In this document: one piece after another, positions 34,478-41,935 of the stretch
Position numbering within the stretch: the stretch's first letter is position 1
Layout of the letters: every line of letters begins with the position of its first letter
Source of the DNA: Lachnoclostridium sp. An131
Lineage (GTDB): Bacteria > Bacillota > Clostridia > Lachnospirales > Lachnospiraceae
Reading direction: 5' to 3'
Length of the DNA stretch: 64,000 nt
Assembly (NCBI RefSeq): GCF_002160825.1
Contig: NZ_NFLI01000001.1
Coordinates: 186,001-250,000, forward strand
Made by a program: the position numbers and the translations under genes
Notes under the pieces: generated by a model
What the model saw: the letters and a program-made list of their open reading frames with translations, nothing else
Databases searched by the model: none
Told to the model about the DNA's origin: nothing

Positions 34478-35422
34478 ATGAAATATATCGAAAGTATCCG
34501 GGAGGGCGAACGCGTTTCCGGAATTTATCTGTGCAAACAAAGGCAGTCTGCCGTGACAAAAAACGGAAAAGCCTATGAAAATATGGTTCTGCAGGATAAG
34601 ACAGGGCTTGCAGATGCCAAGATCTGGGATCCGAACTCCCAGGGCATCGAGGACTTCGGTCCGCTGGACTATGTGGAGATTGTGGCGGAGGCCACCAGCT
34701 TCCAGGGAGCGCTTCAGCTGAATGTGAAGCGCGCCAGAAAAGCCCGGGAGGGAGAATACGACCCGGCAGACTATCTTCCGGTCAGCGAGTATGACATTGA
34801 GTCCATGTACCGGGAGCTGATGAACTACGCAAATCAGGTCCGGGAGCCGCATCTTCGGGCGCTTCTTAAGGATCTGTTTGTGGACGATACGGAGTTTGTG
34901 CGTGCCTTTAAGTTTCATTCTGCCGCGAAGACGGTTCATCACAGCTTTGTGGGCGGCCTGCTGGAGCACACCTTAAGCGTCTGCCGTCTCTGTGAGTACT
35001 ATACAAAGGCGTACCCATTCCTGAACCGCGATCTTCTCTACACGGCGGCCATGTGCCATGATATCGGAAAGGTTTACGAGCTGTCGGATTTCCCGGAAAA
35101 TGATTACACGGATGAAGGGCAGCTGCTCGGGCACATTGCGATGGGAAGCGAGATCGTGGGCGAGCGCGCCAGAAAAATACCGGATTTCCCGAAGAAGCTG
35201 GAGCACGAGCTGAAGCACTGCATTCTGGCCCATCACGGGGAGCTGGAGTACGGTTCTCCGAAGAAGCCGGCGCTGGCGGAGGCGGTAGCTCTGAACCTGG
35301 CGGACAATACGGACGCCAAGATGGAGACGTTAAAGGAGATCTTCCGGTCTGCCGGCCAAAATCAGGGCTGGCTGGGCTACAACCGCCTTTTTGAATCCAA
35401 TCTTCGCAAAACAGAGATCTGA
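34478..35422 (+). CDS. 3'-5' exoribonuclease of the YhaM type
   Basis: The 314-residue protein has an N-terminal OB fold (residues 10-100) and a C-terminal HD domain with HHSFVGGLLEHTL and CHDIGKVYEL, then LAHHGELEYGSP. This is the arrangement of YhaM/Cbf1, which trims RNA 3' ends and single-stranded DNA using metal ions. Length matches the family. It lies 18 bases after the HtrA-like gene and 14 bases before the methyltransferase. Confidence 0.9.
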   Translation: MKYIESIREGERVSGIYLCKQRQSAVTKNGKAYENMVLQDKTGLADAKIWDPNSQGIEDFGPLDYVEIVAEATSFQGALQLNVKRARKAREGEYDPADYLPVSEYDIESMYRELMNYANQVREPHLRALLKDLFVDDTEFVRAFKFHSAAKTVHHSFVGGLLEHTLSVCRLCEYYTKAYPFLNRDLLYTAAMCHDIGKVYELSDFPENDYTDEGQLLGHIAMGSEIVGERARKIPDFPKKLEHELKHCILAHHGELEYGSPKKPALAEAVALNLADNTDAKMETLKEIFRSAGQNQGWLGYNRLFESNLRKTEI

Positions 35423-35436
35423 ACGGAGGTCGCAGC

Positions 35437-36801
35437 TTGAAAAAGAATGATTTGCTGCAAATCAAAATCGAAGCTATGGGAAATGCAGGAGAGGGCATCG
35501 GTAAAATCGACGGATACCCTCTTTTTGTCAAGGATGCTCTTCCAGGGGATCTGGCAGAGGTGCGGGTTACGAAGGTAAAAAAGACCTATGCGTTTGCCCG
35601 CCTGGAACGCGTCCTTGAGGCCTCTCCGGATCGGACAGAGCCCCGATGCCCTTTGCACAGGCGCTGCGGCGGCTGCCAGATTCAGGCTCTTTCCTATGAG
35701 AAGCAGCTGGAGTATAAGGAACAGAAGGTGCGGGAGGATCTGATTCGGATCGGGGGCTTTGCCGATCCGCCGGTGTTCCCGGTTCTTGGCATGGACGAGC
35801 CTTATCATTACCGGAATAAGGCCCAGTTTCCCTTTGGGCGTAATCGGGAGGGGCGTATCGTTACAGGCTTTTATGCGGGCCGCACTCATATGATTGTGCC
35901 GGGGACAGACTGCGCCATCGGTGTGCCCGAGAACAAGCAGATCCTGGAGCTTATCCTGGATTTTATAGAGAAGCATGGAATTGCGCCATACGACGAGACA
36001 ACCGGAAAAGGATTGCTGCGCCATGCGCTGATCCGCAAGGGCTTTGCCACAGGAGAGCTGATGGTCTGCCTCGTCATCAACGGCAGAAGCTTTCCGCATG
36101 TGGAAGAGCTGGCGGACCGCCTCTTTGAGATCCCGGGCATGACCAGCTTTTCTTTGAATGTCAATCAGAAAAATACGAACGTGATTCTCGGCGAGGAGGT
36201 AATTCCTGTCCGGGGGCAGACCTATATTACCGACCGCATCGGCGGTGTCAGCTATCAGATTTCGCCGCTGTCCTTCTATCAGGTCAATCCCGTCCAGACG
36301 GAAAAGCTCTACCGCACAGCCCTGGAATATGCTGGCCTGACAGGCGGTGAGACGGTCTGGGAGCTCTACTGCGGAATCGGCACGATTTCCCTCTTCCTGG
36401 CCCGCGGCGCGGGCCAGGTATATGGCGTCGAGGTCGTCCCCCAGGCTGTGGAGGACGCCCGACGCAACGCAGACCTGAACGGAATCACAAACGTGGTATT
36501 TTACCTGGGAAAGGCAGAAGAGGTTCTGCCGGAGAAATATGAGAAGGATGGAATCCGTGCCGACGTCATTGTCGTGGATCCGCCCCGCAAGGGCTGTGAT
36601 TCGGCCTGCCTGGAGACCATGCTCCGCATGGAGCCGGAGCGCATTGTCTATGTGAGCTGCGATCCGGCTACGCTGGCCAGGGATTTGAAGATTCTCTGCG
36701 CGGACGGAAGGTATGAGCTTTCGAAGGTGCAGCCAGTGGATATGTTCCCACACACGGCGGGGATAGAGAATGTAGCGCAGCTTTTCCGCAGAAAAATCTG
36801 A
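35437..36801 (+). CDS. 23S rRNA (uracil-C5)-methyltransferase, RlmD/RumA type
   Basis: The 454-residue enzyme has an N-terminal TRAM domain, a 4Fe-4S cluster region (CPLHRRCGGCQIQ with an upstream Cys partner set), the SAM-binding ELYCGIGTISLFLA and the catalytic cysteine region YVSCDPATLARDL. It methylates U747/U1939-equivalent positions in 23S rRNA; several such paralogues exist in Firmicutes and the exact target is not certain. Start TTG 35437 follows GGAGGTCGCAGC. Confidence 0.92.
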   Translation: MKKNDLLQIKIEAMGNAGEGIGKIDGYPLFVKDALPGDLAEVRVTKVKKTYAFARLERVLEASPDRTEPRCPLHRRCGGCQIQALSYEKQLEYKEQKVREDLIRIGGFADPPVFPVLGMDEPYHYRNKAQFPFGRNREGRIVTGFYAGRTHMIVPGTDCAIGVPENKQILELILDFIEKHGIAPYDETTGKGLLRHALIRKGFATGELMVCLVINGRSFPHVEELADRLFEIPGMTSFSLNVNQKNTNVILGEEVIPVRGQTYITDRIGGVSYQISPLSFYQVNPVQTEKLYRTALEYAGLTGGETVWELYCGIGTISLFLARGAGQVYGVEVVPQAVEDARRNADLNGITNVVFYLGKAEEVLPEKYEKDGIRADVIVVDPPRKGCDSACLETMLRMEPERIVYVSCDPATLARDLKILCADGRYELSKVQPVDMFPHTAGIENVAQLFRRKI

Positions 36802-36859
36802 TGGTAAGGAAAGAAGGTAAGGTATTTCAGGACTTTATGATGTGATTGCAGGAGGTGCA

Positions 36860-37705
36860 ATGGGGAAAATAGTTAAGGATACCATTCATGCGAAAGGCAT
36901 TGACATTGGAATCTATACTACAAATTTTGAAAATGAATTTATTTCATTAACGGATATTGCAAAATATAGAAATGAAGATGACCCAAGATTTGTAATTCAA
37001 AACTGGATGCGAAATAGAAATACAATTGAGTTTTTGGGTGTTTGGGAAGAATTACATAATCCGGAGTTTAACCGTGTGCAATTCGAGGCGGTTAAAAATG
37101 AAGCGGGTTTGAACCGCTTTGTAATGACACCAACAAAGTGGATTACACAGATGAATGCTGTCGGTATTGTCTCAAAAGCGGGACGCTACGGCGGAACATA
37201 TGCCCATAGCGATATTGCCATGTCTTTTGCAACCTGGATTTCTCCGGAGTTCCAGCTGTATATCATGAAGGATTACAGGAGATTAAAGAGTGATGAGAAT
37301 AGCCGGCTTTCTCTGAATTGGAACTTAAACAGAGAGATTTCCAAGCTAAATTATAGAATACATACAGATGCCATAAAAGAAAACCTGATTCCACCGGAAT
37401 TGACGCCTTCACAGATAGCTTATACATACGCAAATGAAGCGGATATGCTGAATGTTGTTTTGTTTGGAAGAACTGCAAAACAGTGGAAGGATGAAAATCC
37501 AGCTGTTCAAGGTAATATGAGGGATGCGGCGACATTAAATCAGTTGTTGGTACTGGCAAATTTGGAGAGCTATAATGCTGTACTGATTAAACAGGGAAAG
37601 AATCAAAAAGAGCGGATGGAGCTGCTTCGACAGTTAGCGGTACAACAGCTGCAGACATTGGAGCAGGTGAGTATGAATAATTTGCCGGAGTATCCGGCTC
37701 TCTAA
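36860..37705 (+). CDS. KilA-N domain DNA-binding protein
   Basis: The 281-residue protein is read from ATG 36860 after GCAGGAGGTGCA. The N-terminal half has the KilA-N/APSES-like fold: EFISLTDIAKYRNEDDPRFVI, WMRNRNTIEFLGVWE and GGTYAHSDIAMSFATWISPEF. The C-terminal half (about 150-281) is an unassigned helical region. KilA-N proteins are widespread in phages and accessory DNA. Its AT-rich codon use stands out against GC-richer neighbours, suggesting acquisition by transfer. No other phage gene is adjacent. Confidence 0.85.
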   Translation: MGKIVKDTIHAKGIDIGIYTTNFENEFISLTDIAKYRNEDDPRFVIQNWMRNRNTIEFLGVWEELHNPEFNRVQFEAVKNEAGLNRFVMTPTKWITQMNAVGIVSKAGRYGGTYAHSDIAMSFATWISPEFQLYIMKDYRRLKSDENSRLSLNWNLNREISKLNYRIHTDAIKENLIPPELTPSQIAYTYANEADMLNVVLFGRTAKQWKDENPAVQGNMRDAATLNQLLVLANLESYNAVLIKQGKNQKERMELLRQLAVQQLQTLEQVSMNNLPEYPAL

Positions 37706-37709
37706 AGAG

Positions 37710-38540
37710 ATGAGACCTGAAAAGATGACAAAAAAAGAATTCACAGATTTTGATATCTGCCAGATCGCTCAGTCCGGCCAGTGCTTCCGCCTGCGCCCCG
37801 TGCCGGAAGCAGAAAATACATACTCTCTGACTGCAGGGGAAAAATACCTGGAAATCAGCCAGCAGGGGACAGAAATCACATTTTCCTGCACAGAGCAGGA
37901 ATTTGAGAGCCTGTGGGCGCGCTACTTTGATTTGGAAACGGATTATTCGAAAATAAAAGAAGCCATTGATCCGGAGGACATTTATCTTCAGGAGGCGGCC
38001 CGCATCGGCGGAGGAATCCGGATTCTGCGGCAGGAGCTCTGGGAGACGATAGTAAGCTTTATTATCTCTCAGCAGAATAACATTCCACGGATCCAGAAGT
38101 GCGTAGATGCGCTGTGCCGGGAATTCGGGGAGACAGCGCAGGATTTCCGTGGAGATGCTTACAGCCTCTTTCCGGCGCCGGAGGCGCTGGCAGGCACTAC
38201 AGAGGAGAAACTGAGGGAGCTGGGGCTGGGCTACCGGGCACCTTATATTGTGAAAACGGCCCGTATGGTCTGCGAAGGAAAGGTGGAGCTTGAGAGCCTG
38301 CCGGAGCTTGGCTATGAGGAGGCAAAGGAAGAGCTTTTGAAGCTGTGCGGTGTAGGGGTCAAGGTGGCAGACTGTATCTGCCTGTTTGCCCTCCATCACA
38401 TCGAGGCGTTTCCGGTGGATACTCATATCAAAGCAATGCTGAAGCGGTATCCCAAAGGGTTTCCCTTTGAGCGCTATCAGGGCTTTGCCGGAGTTTTGCA
38501 GCAGTACGCGTTTTACTATGAGCTGCATGGGCAGAAATGA
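37710..38540 (+). CDS. 8-oxoguanine DNA glycosylase/lyase, OGG1 type
   Basis: The 276-residue protein has an OGG N-terminal domain with the damaged-base region QCFRLRP, then helix-hairpin-helix glycosylase parts with SFIISQQNNIPRI, LCGVGVKVADCICLF and the catalytic Lys (in GVKVADC) and Asp (in PVDTHI). It excises 8-oxoguanine opposite cytosine. Length is near the clostridial norm. It follows the KilA-N gene by four bases but has normal host-like composition. Confidence 0.88.
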   Translation: MRPEKMTKKEFTDFDICQIAQSGQCFRLRPVPEAENTYSLTAGEKYLEISQQGTEITFSCTEQEFESLWARYFDLETDYSKIKEAIDPEDIYLQEAARIGGGIRILRQELWETIVSFIISQQNNIPRIQKCVDALCREFGETAQDFRGDAYSLFPAPEALAGTTEEKLRELGLGYRAPYIVKTARMVCEGKVELESLPELGYEEAKEELLKLCGVGVKVADCICLFALHHIEAFPVDTHIKAMLKRYPKGFPFERYQGFAGVLQQYAFYYELHGQK

Positions 38541-38624
38541 GAGGCTGCAGCTTATCTTGGCATCGGCGTGTCAGAAGGGACCTGTTTCCTGGATGCCGGC
38601 GCTACACAGGGAGTGAGAAAAAAT

Positions 38625-39092
38625 ATGGCAGTGAGAAAAGAAATGGTTTTATATTATACGCCTGAGAAATCTGCGGAGGATCAGAAGCTGAAGGGCGTGC
38701 TGGTCCGTCTGGGGATTCGCATCCGGAATATCACTCCGGAGCAGGCAGGACAGAAGGTCGGATATCTGGCAGGGCTTCCAGGCTTTGAAGAAATGCCGGA
38801 GCAGGAAGAAGGGTATACCGGAGAAAACCGGGAAGAGGAGGCTTCCGTGATCCCGGAAAAAATGCTGGTGCTCTGCGGCTTCGGACAGAGGAAGCTGGAA
38901 GAGATGCTGAACCAGTTCCGGAAGGCGAAAATACCGCCCATCCCCATGAAGGCAGTATTGACAGAGCATAACAGCGGCTGGAGCCTTGTGGAGCTCTACC
39001 AGGAGCTGCGCCAGGAGCATGAAAAAATGAATGCCGCAGACGGCAGGGGAGCCGCAGAAAATACGGACGGCGCTGCAGACAGCCGGGATTAA
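38625..39092 (+). CDS. DUF3783 family protein
   Basis: This 155-residue protein is read from ATG 38625 (MAVRKEMVLYY). It has an N-terminal strand-helix unit with a region LVRLGIRIRNITPEQAGQKVGYLAG, then a second half LVLCGFGQRKLEEMLNQFR and IPPIPMKAVLTEHN, typical of DUF3783. Function is unknown; the fold looks like two related alpha/beta halves. A longer frame begins at 38568 without family support. Confidence 0.75.
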   Translation: MAVRKEMVLYYTPEKSAEDQKLKGVLVRLGIRIRNITPEQAGQKVGYLAGLPGFEEMPEQEEGYTGENREEEASVIPEKMLVLCGFGQRKLEEMLNQFRKAKIPPIPMKAVLTEHNSGWSLVELYQELRQEHEKMNAADGRGAAENTDGAADSRD

Positions 39093-39140
39093 AGAACTGG
39101 GATATAAAAACGAGCAGAAAGATCAGAGATAGGAGAAAAC

Positions 39141-39914
39141 ATGGAACAGCAGGAATTTCAGAAAAGGCTGGAGGAGCTGGGGCGTCTGGCTCAGGAAAAG
39201 GAAAACCGTCTTCGGACAGAGGAGGTCAGAGAATTTTTAAAGGATATGGAGCTGACGGAGGAACAGTTCCAGCTGGTGTTTGCGTATCTGGCATCCCGGC
39301 TTGTGACGGTGGAGGGCTATGTGCCTGCAAAAGAGGAAAGCGAAGAGAAGGAGGCCAAGCTGACGCCGGAGGAGCAGGAATTTCTGGATCAGTATCGGAA
39401 GGAGCTGGAATATATTGTTTCCCTTGAGGAGGAAGAGCTGCTGGAGCTCTGCCGGGCTGCGGAAGAAGGCGACGGCGGTGCAAAGGCGCGGCTGACGGAG
39501 CAGCTTCTTCCAGAGGTAATCCAGGCTGCCCGGGGACTGGCAGGACAAGGACTTCCCCTTGGGGATCTGGTTCAGGAAGGAAATATCGGACTGATGCTGG
39601 CCATGGAGACGCTGGGGCTGCGGGAGGAGGGCCAGACGCCTCTTGATTATCTGAAGCAGGAAATCCGGACAGCTGTCCTACAGGCACTGGAAGAGCAGCA
39701 GACGGAACGGCAGGCAGGCAGTCTGCTGGCAGAGCGCCTGAACCATCTGCGTGACGGAATCAAAAAGCTTTCGGACGAGCTGGAGCGAAAGGTGTCCCTG
39801 GAGGAGCTTTCCATGTTTATGGATATGCCGGTGGAGGAGATCGAAGACCTGCTGAAGCTGGCTGGCGAGGGAACCGGGGATGACGGAGAGAATACGGAGG
39901 AAGGACAGGCTTAG
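39141..39914 (+). CDS. Sigma-70-like protein with regions 2/3 but no region 4
   Basis: The 257-residue acidic protein contains GLPLGDLVQEGNIGLMLAMETLGL, the region 2 core-binding motif of sigma-70 factors, and then DYLKQEIRTAVLQALEEQ. A region 3-like helix-turn-helix, DELERKVSLEELSMFMDMPVEEI, follows, and the protein ends without region 4. The usual aromatic promoter-melting residues of region 2.3 are not seen. It may bind core polymerase without recognising a -35, or be an anti-sigma-like decoy. The N-terminal half is coiled and unrecognised. Confidence 0.7.
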   Translation: MEQQEFQKRLEELGRLAQEKENRLRTEEVREFLKDMELTEEQFQLVFAYLASRLVTVEGYVPAKEESEEKEAKLTPEEQEFLDQYRKELEYIVSLEEEELLELCRAAEEGDGGAKARLTEQLLPEVIQAARGLAGQGLPLGDLVQEGNIGLMLAMETLGLREEGQTPLDYLKQEIRTAVLQALEEQQTERQAGSLLAERLNHLRDGIKKLSDELERKVSLEELSMFMDMPVEEIEDLLKLAGEGTGDDGENTEEGQA

Positions 39915-40331
39915 ATGTTTTTTATCTTTGGAGTCAATTCAGACCGGAAAGAAATCGGAAGCTTTGGACCTGTCATCTGCGGCTGCTGCGGACGCTATGG
40001 GCGGTATCAGGTGTACATGACTTATATGTGTCTGAGCCTGTTTTTTATTCCGGTGCTGAAATGGGGAAGAAAATACTATGCGGAAACCAGCTGCTGTCAG
40101 AGCCTCTATGAGCTCGACCCACAGGCAGGGCGCAGGCTCCAGAGGGGAGAGCAGACGGAAATCCGGCCGGAGGAGCTGGCGCTGATCCGAAGAGGAGGCA
40201 GCAGCTCCGGGAATGCCTGGCAGGGATGGACGGACCAGCCCGTAGTACGGTACTGTCCAGCCTGCGGCTACGAGACGGAGGAGGATTTTGAATACTGCCC
40301 GCGATGCGGAAGGAAGCTGGAGAAAAGATAG
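39915..40331 (+). CDS. Zinc-ribbon protein
   Basis: The 138-residue protein has an N-terminal segment with CGCCGRYGRYQVYMTYMCLS and a hydrophobic FFIPVLKWGRKYYAET, like the zinc-ribbon-15 family, and a C-terminal rubredoxin-like ribbon CPACGYETEEDFEYCPRCGRKL. It starts at the ATG directly after the sigma-like gene stop and is probably in the same transcript. Function unknown. Confidence 0.7.
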   Translation: MFFIFGVNSDRKEIGSFGPVICGCCGRYGRYQVYMTYMCLSLFFIPVLKWGRKYYAETSCCQSLYELDPQAGRRLQRGEQTEIRPEELALIRRGGSSSGNAWQGWTDQPVVRYCPACGYETEEDFEYCPRCGRKLEKR

Positions 40332-40394
40332 GAAAGAGGCAGGAAAAATAGCTGAAAAAGCAGAGAGTGCACTATGGGAAAGGAGAGTCGAAGC

Positions 40395-40673
40395 ATGGAA
40401 TTTATATACAGGGAACATGAAATCGCTCTGGAATCCCCGGAAGGAAAGACGCTCGCCTGCGTTACGTTTCCGGCTGCCGGCACCGGTAAGGTAGAGATCG
40501 ACCATACCTTTGTGGATGAGTCTCTGCGGGGCCAGGGAATAGCGGGAAAGCTGATGGAGGCCGCGGCATCCACTCTGAGGGAGAAAAATCTGAAGGCAGT
40601 ACTTACCTGCTCCTATGCGGTAAAATGGTTTGAGAAGCATCCGGAGTACGCAGATCTGATAGAGAAGAAGTAA
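40395..40673 (+). CDS. Short GNAT-like N-acetyltransferase (YidJ/NATD1 type)
   Basis: The 92-residue protein has the acetyl-CoA site DHTFVDESLRGQGIAGKLMEAA, with the R/Q-x-x-G-x-G/A loop, and ends in AVKWFEKHPEYADLI typical of this small GNAT branch. ATG 40395 is chosen because GAAAGGAG lies directly before it; an in-frame ATG at 40374 overlaps that site. Its substrate is unknown. Confidence 0.85.
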   Translation: MEFIYREHEIALESPEGKTLACVTFPAAGTGKVEIDHTFVDESLRGQGIAGKLMEAAASTLREKNLKAVLTCSYAVKWFEKHPEYADLIEKK

Positions 40674-40708
40674 GCCTGAGTAGCTGTGCGGACAGCACAA
40701 AAAGAAAA

Positions 40709-40761
40709 GCCGCCCCGCCGTACGGAATCCGAAAATTCGGAAGTCCGGACAGCGGGGCGGC
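40709..40761 (-). terminator. Terminator of the cold-shock gene
   Basis: GCCGCCCCGC (40709-40718) and GCGGGGCGGC (40752-40761) form the outer stem with an inner CGGAATCC/TTCGGAAGTCCG hairpin. On the minus strand it is followed by TTTTCTTTTT. It may also stop the convergent GNAT transcript. Confidence 0.85.
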
Positions 40762-40793
40762 CTTCTTCATCCCCCTGTTATGGTTATAACAGT

Positions 40794-41000
40794 TTACGCT
40801 ACAACTACAACGTTGGTAGCCTGCGGTCCACGGTTTCCTTCTGTGATATCGAAGGTAACGGACTGGCCTTCCTCCAGAGTCTTGTAGCCGTCAGCTACGA
40901 TACCGGAGAAATGTACGAATACGTCCTCTCCGTTCTCAGAGTTGGTGATGAAGCCGTAGCCCTTTGTTGCGTTGAACCACTTAACTGTACCCTTGTTCAT
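40794..41000 (-). CDS. Cold-shock protein of the CspA family
   Basis: The 68-residue OB-fold protein has both RNA-binding motifs, [15 protein letters not shown] (RNP1) and DVFVHFSGI (RNP2). It is a single-stranded nucleic-acid chaperone. GGAGGC precedes the ATG. The long leader (about 170 nt) with a stable hairpin is typical of cold-regulated csp mRNAs. Confidence 0.96.
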   Translation of the reverse strand: MNKGTVKWFNATKGYGFITNSENGEDVFVHFSGIVADGYKTLEEGQSVTFDITEGNRGPQATNVVVVA

Positions 41001-41087
41001 AAGATGCCTCCTGTGAATATAGAAAATAAATTAGTCGTACCGGAGTATGCCGGCGCCAGGCAAGCGTATCTCTCTGAAAATAAAAAA

Positions 41088-41138
41088 CACATGTTTTTGT
41101 AAAGCATCAGAATGAATGATGACTTACAAAAACATGTG
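41088..41138 (-). other. Hairpin in the cold-shock mRNA leader
   Basis: CACATGTTTTTGTAA (41088-41102) and TTACAAAAACATGTG (41124-41138) form a perfect 15-bp stem with a 21-base loop, inside the predicted csp leader. Being AU-rich, it should be temperature-sensitive and could act as a switch or as a partial terminator. Confidence 0.55.
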
Positions 41139-41175
41139 AATCAACCTTCTTCAAAAATACACTTAACCTGCGTTC

Positions 41176-41204
41176 ACTATATCCTAAAATCGGGAAAAAG
41201 TCAA
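41176..41204 (-). promoter_or_regulatory. Promoter of the cold-shock gene
   Basis: On the minus strand TTGACT (plus 41199-41204) and TATAGT (plus 41176-41181) are 17 bp apart. Transcription would start near 41169, giving a leader of about 170 nt. Confidence 0.75.
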
Positions 41205-41261
41205 GGAATATTACAGGGAAAATGTTGTTAAGTTTATGTGAAGAAAATCAGAAAGGAAGTA

Positions 41262-41294
41262 TTGACAGCCTGCGATTGATATGATACGATTGAT
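41262..41294 (+). promoter_or_regulatory. marR promoter with overlapping operator repeats
   Basis: TTGACA (41262-41267) and TACGAT (41285-41290) are 17 bp apart. CGATTGAT occurs twice (41273-41280 and 41287-41294), 14 bp apart, over the spacer and -10. The same 14-bp phasing recurs before the ABC genes, suggesting repression of both by the MarR protein. Confidence 0.75.
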
Positions 41295-41316
41295 TTATCT
41301 GGAGAGGAGGGGGAGC

Positions 41317-41772
41317 ATGAAGCCTGAAAAGGAAGCATTCCGGATGAACAAGGATCATCTGCCCTGCGGCGAGCTTATGAAAAGGATCCATGAGGCAATG
41401 GATGCCCATGCGAACAGCCAGATGCAGAAGACCGGGATTACATTCACGCAGTTTAAGTGGCTTGTAGCCCTCTATGAGACGGGAGGAGGAACGGCGTCCC
41501 TAAAGGAGCTGGAGCGTTTCTTCAGAGTGGCACAGTCCACAGCAGCGGGCATTGTGTCGCGTCTTGAGAAGAAGCATTTTCTGGAGAGCTTTACGGATCC
41601 GCAGGATAAGAGGATCAAGCACGTGCGCATCACGGAAGAAGGGTGTGCGGTCTGTGAGAGCACGTATGAAACCATGGTAGAGAGTGAAAGACGCATGCTG
41701 GCCGGCTTGACGGCAGAGGAACAGGAGCAGTTCCGGAGGTATCTGCAGAGAGTTTATGACAATATCAAATAA
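41317..41772 (+). CDS. MarR-family transcriptional regulator
   Basis: The 151-residue winged-helix protein has ITFTQFKWLVALYE, a recognition region LERFFRVAQSTAAGIVSRLEKK and wing FTDPQDKRIKHVRITEEG. ATG 41317 follows GAGAGGAGGGGGAGC. It is adjacent to two ABC exporter genes and flanked by phased repeats on both sides, so it very likely represses itself and the exporter until an unknown drug-like ligand binds. Confidence 0.92.
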   Translation: MKPEKEAFRMNKDHLPCGELMKRIHEAMDAHANSQMQKTGITFTQFKWLVALYETGGGTASLKELERFFRVAQSTAAGIVSRLEKKHFLESFTDPQDKRIKHVRITEEGCAVCESTYETMVESERRMLAGLTAEEQEQFRRYLQRVYDNIK

Positions 41773-41778
41773 AACAAG

Positions 41779-41829
41779 GAATTCCGGCATACGGACGGAA
41801 GAGAAGGAACCGTAAAGCCGGAATTTCTT
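41779..41829 (+). terminator. Terminator after marR
   Basis: GAATTCCGGC (41779-41788) and GCCGGAATTT (41817-41826) form a stem followed by CTTTC. It separates marR from the exporter genes, which then need their own promoter in the repeat region. Confidence 0.6.
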
Positions 41830-41843
41830 TCAGACAAAATAAT

Positions 41844-41905
41844 CGCTAACGATTAATCATATACGATTAATCATGTGCGATTAAACACATGCGATTGATT
41901 GAAAA
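41844..41905 (+). promoter_or_regulatory. Array of four 14-bp phased operator repeats before the ABC exporter
   Basis: CGATTAATC-type units begin at 41850, 41864, 41878 and 41892, exactly 14 bp apart (CGATTAATCATATA, CGATTAATCATGTG, CGATTAAACACATG, CGATTGATTGAAAA). GATTAATC is itself palindromic. Two similar units with the same spacing lie in the marR promoter. The spacing is too short for a CRISPR array and fits cooperative binding of a dimeric regulator. Confidence 0.8.
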
Positions 41906-41935
41906 ACAGACAAAAAGAATGGAGGATATGAAACA

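Noticed and set aside
35377-36753. 458-codon open frame opposite the rRNA methyltransferase
   Set aside because: It is a shadow of a gene with iron-sulfur and catalytic cysteine motifs and has no plausible start signal.
41850-41905. Possible CRISPR array
   Set aside because: Units are 14 bp with no unique spacers and there is no cas gene; regulator sites explain them better.
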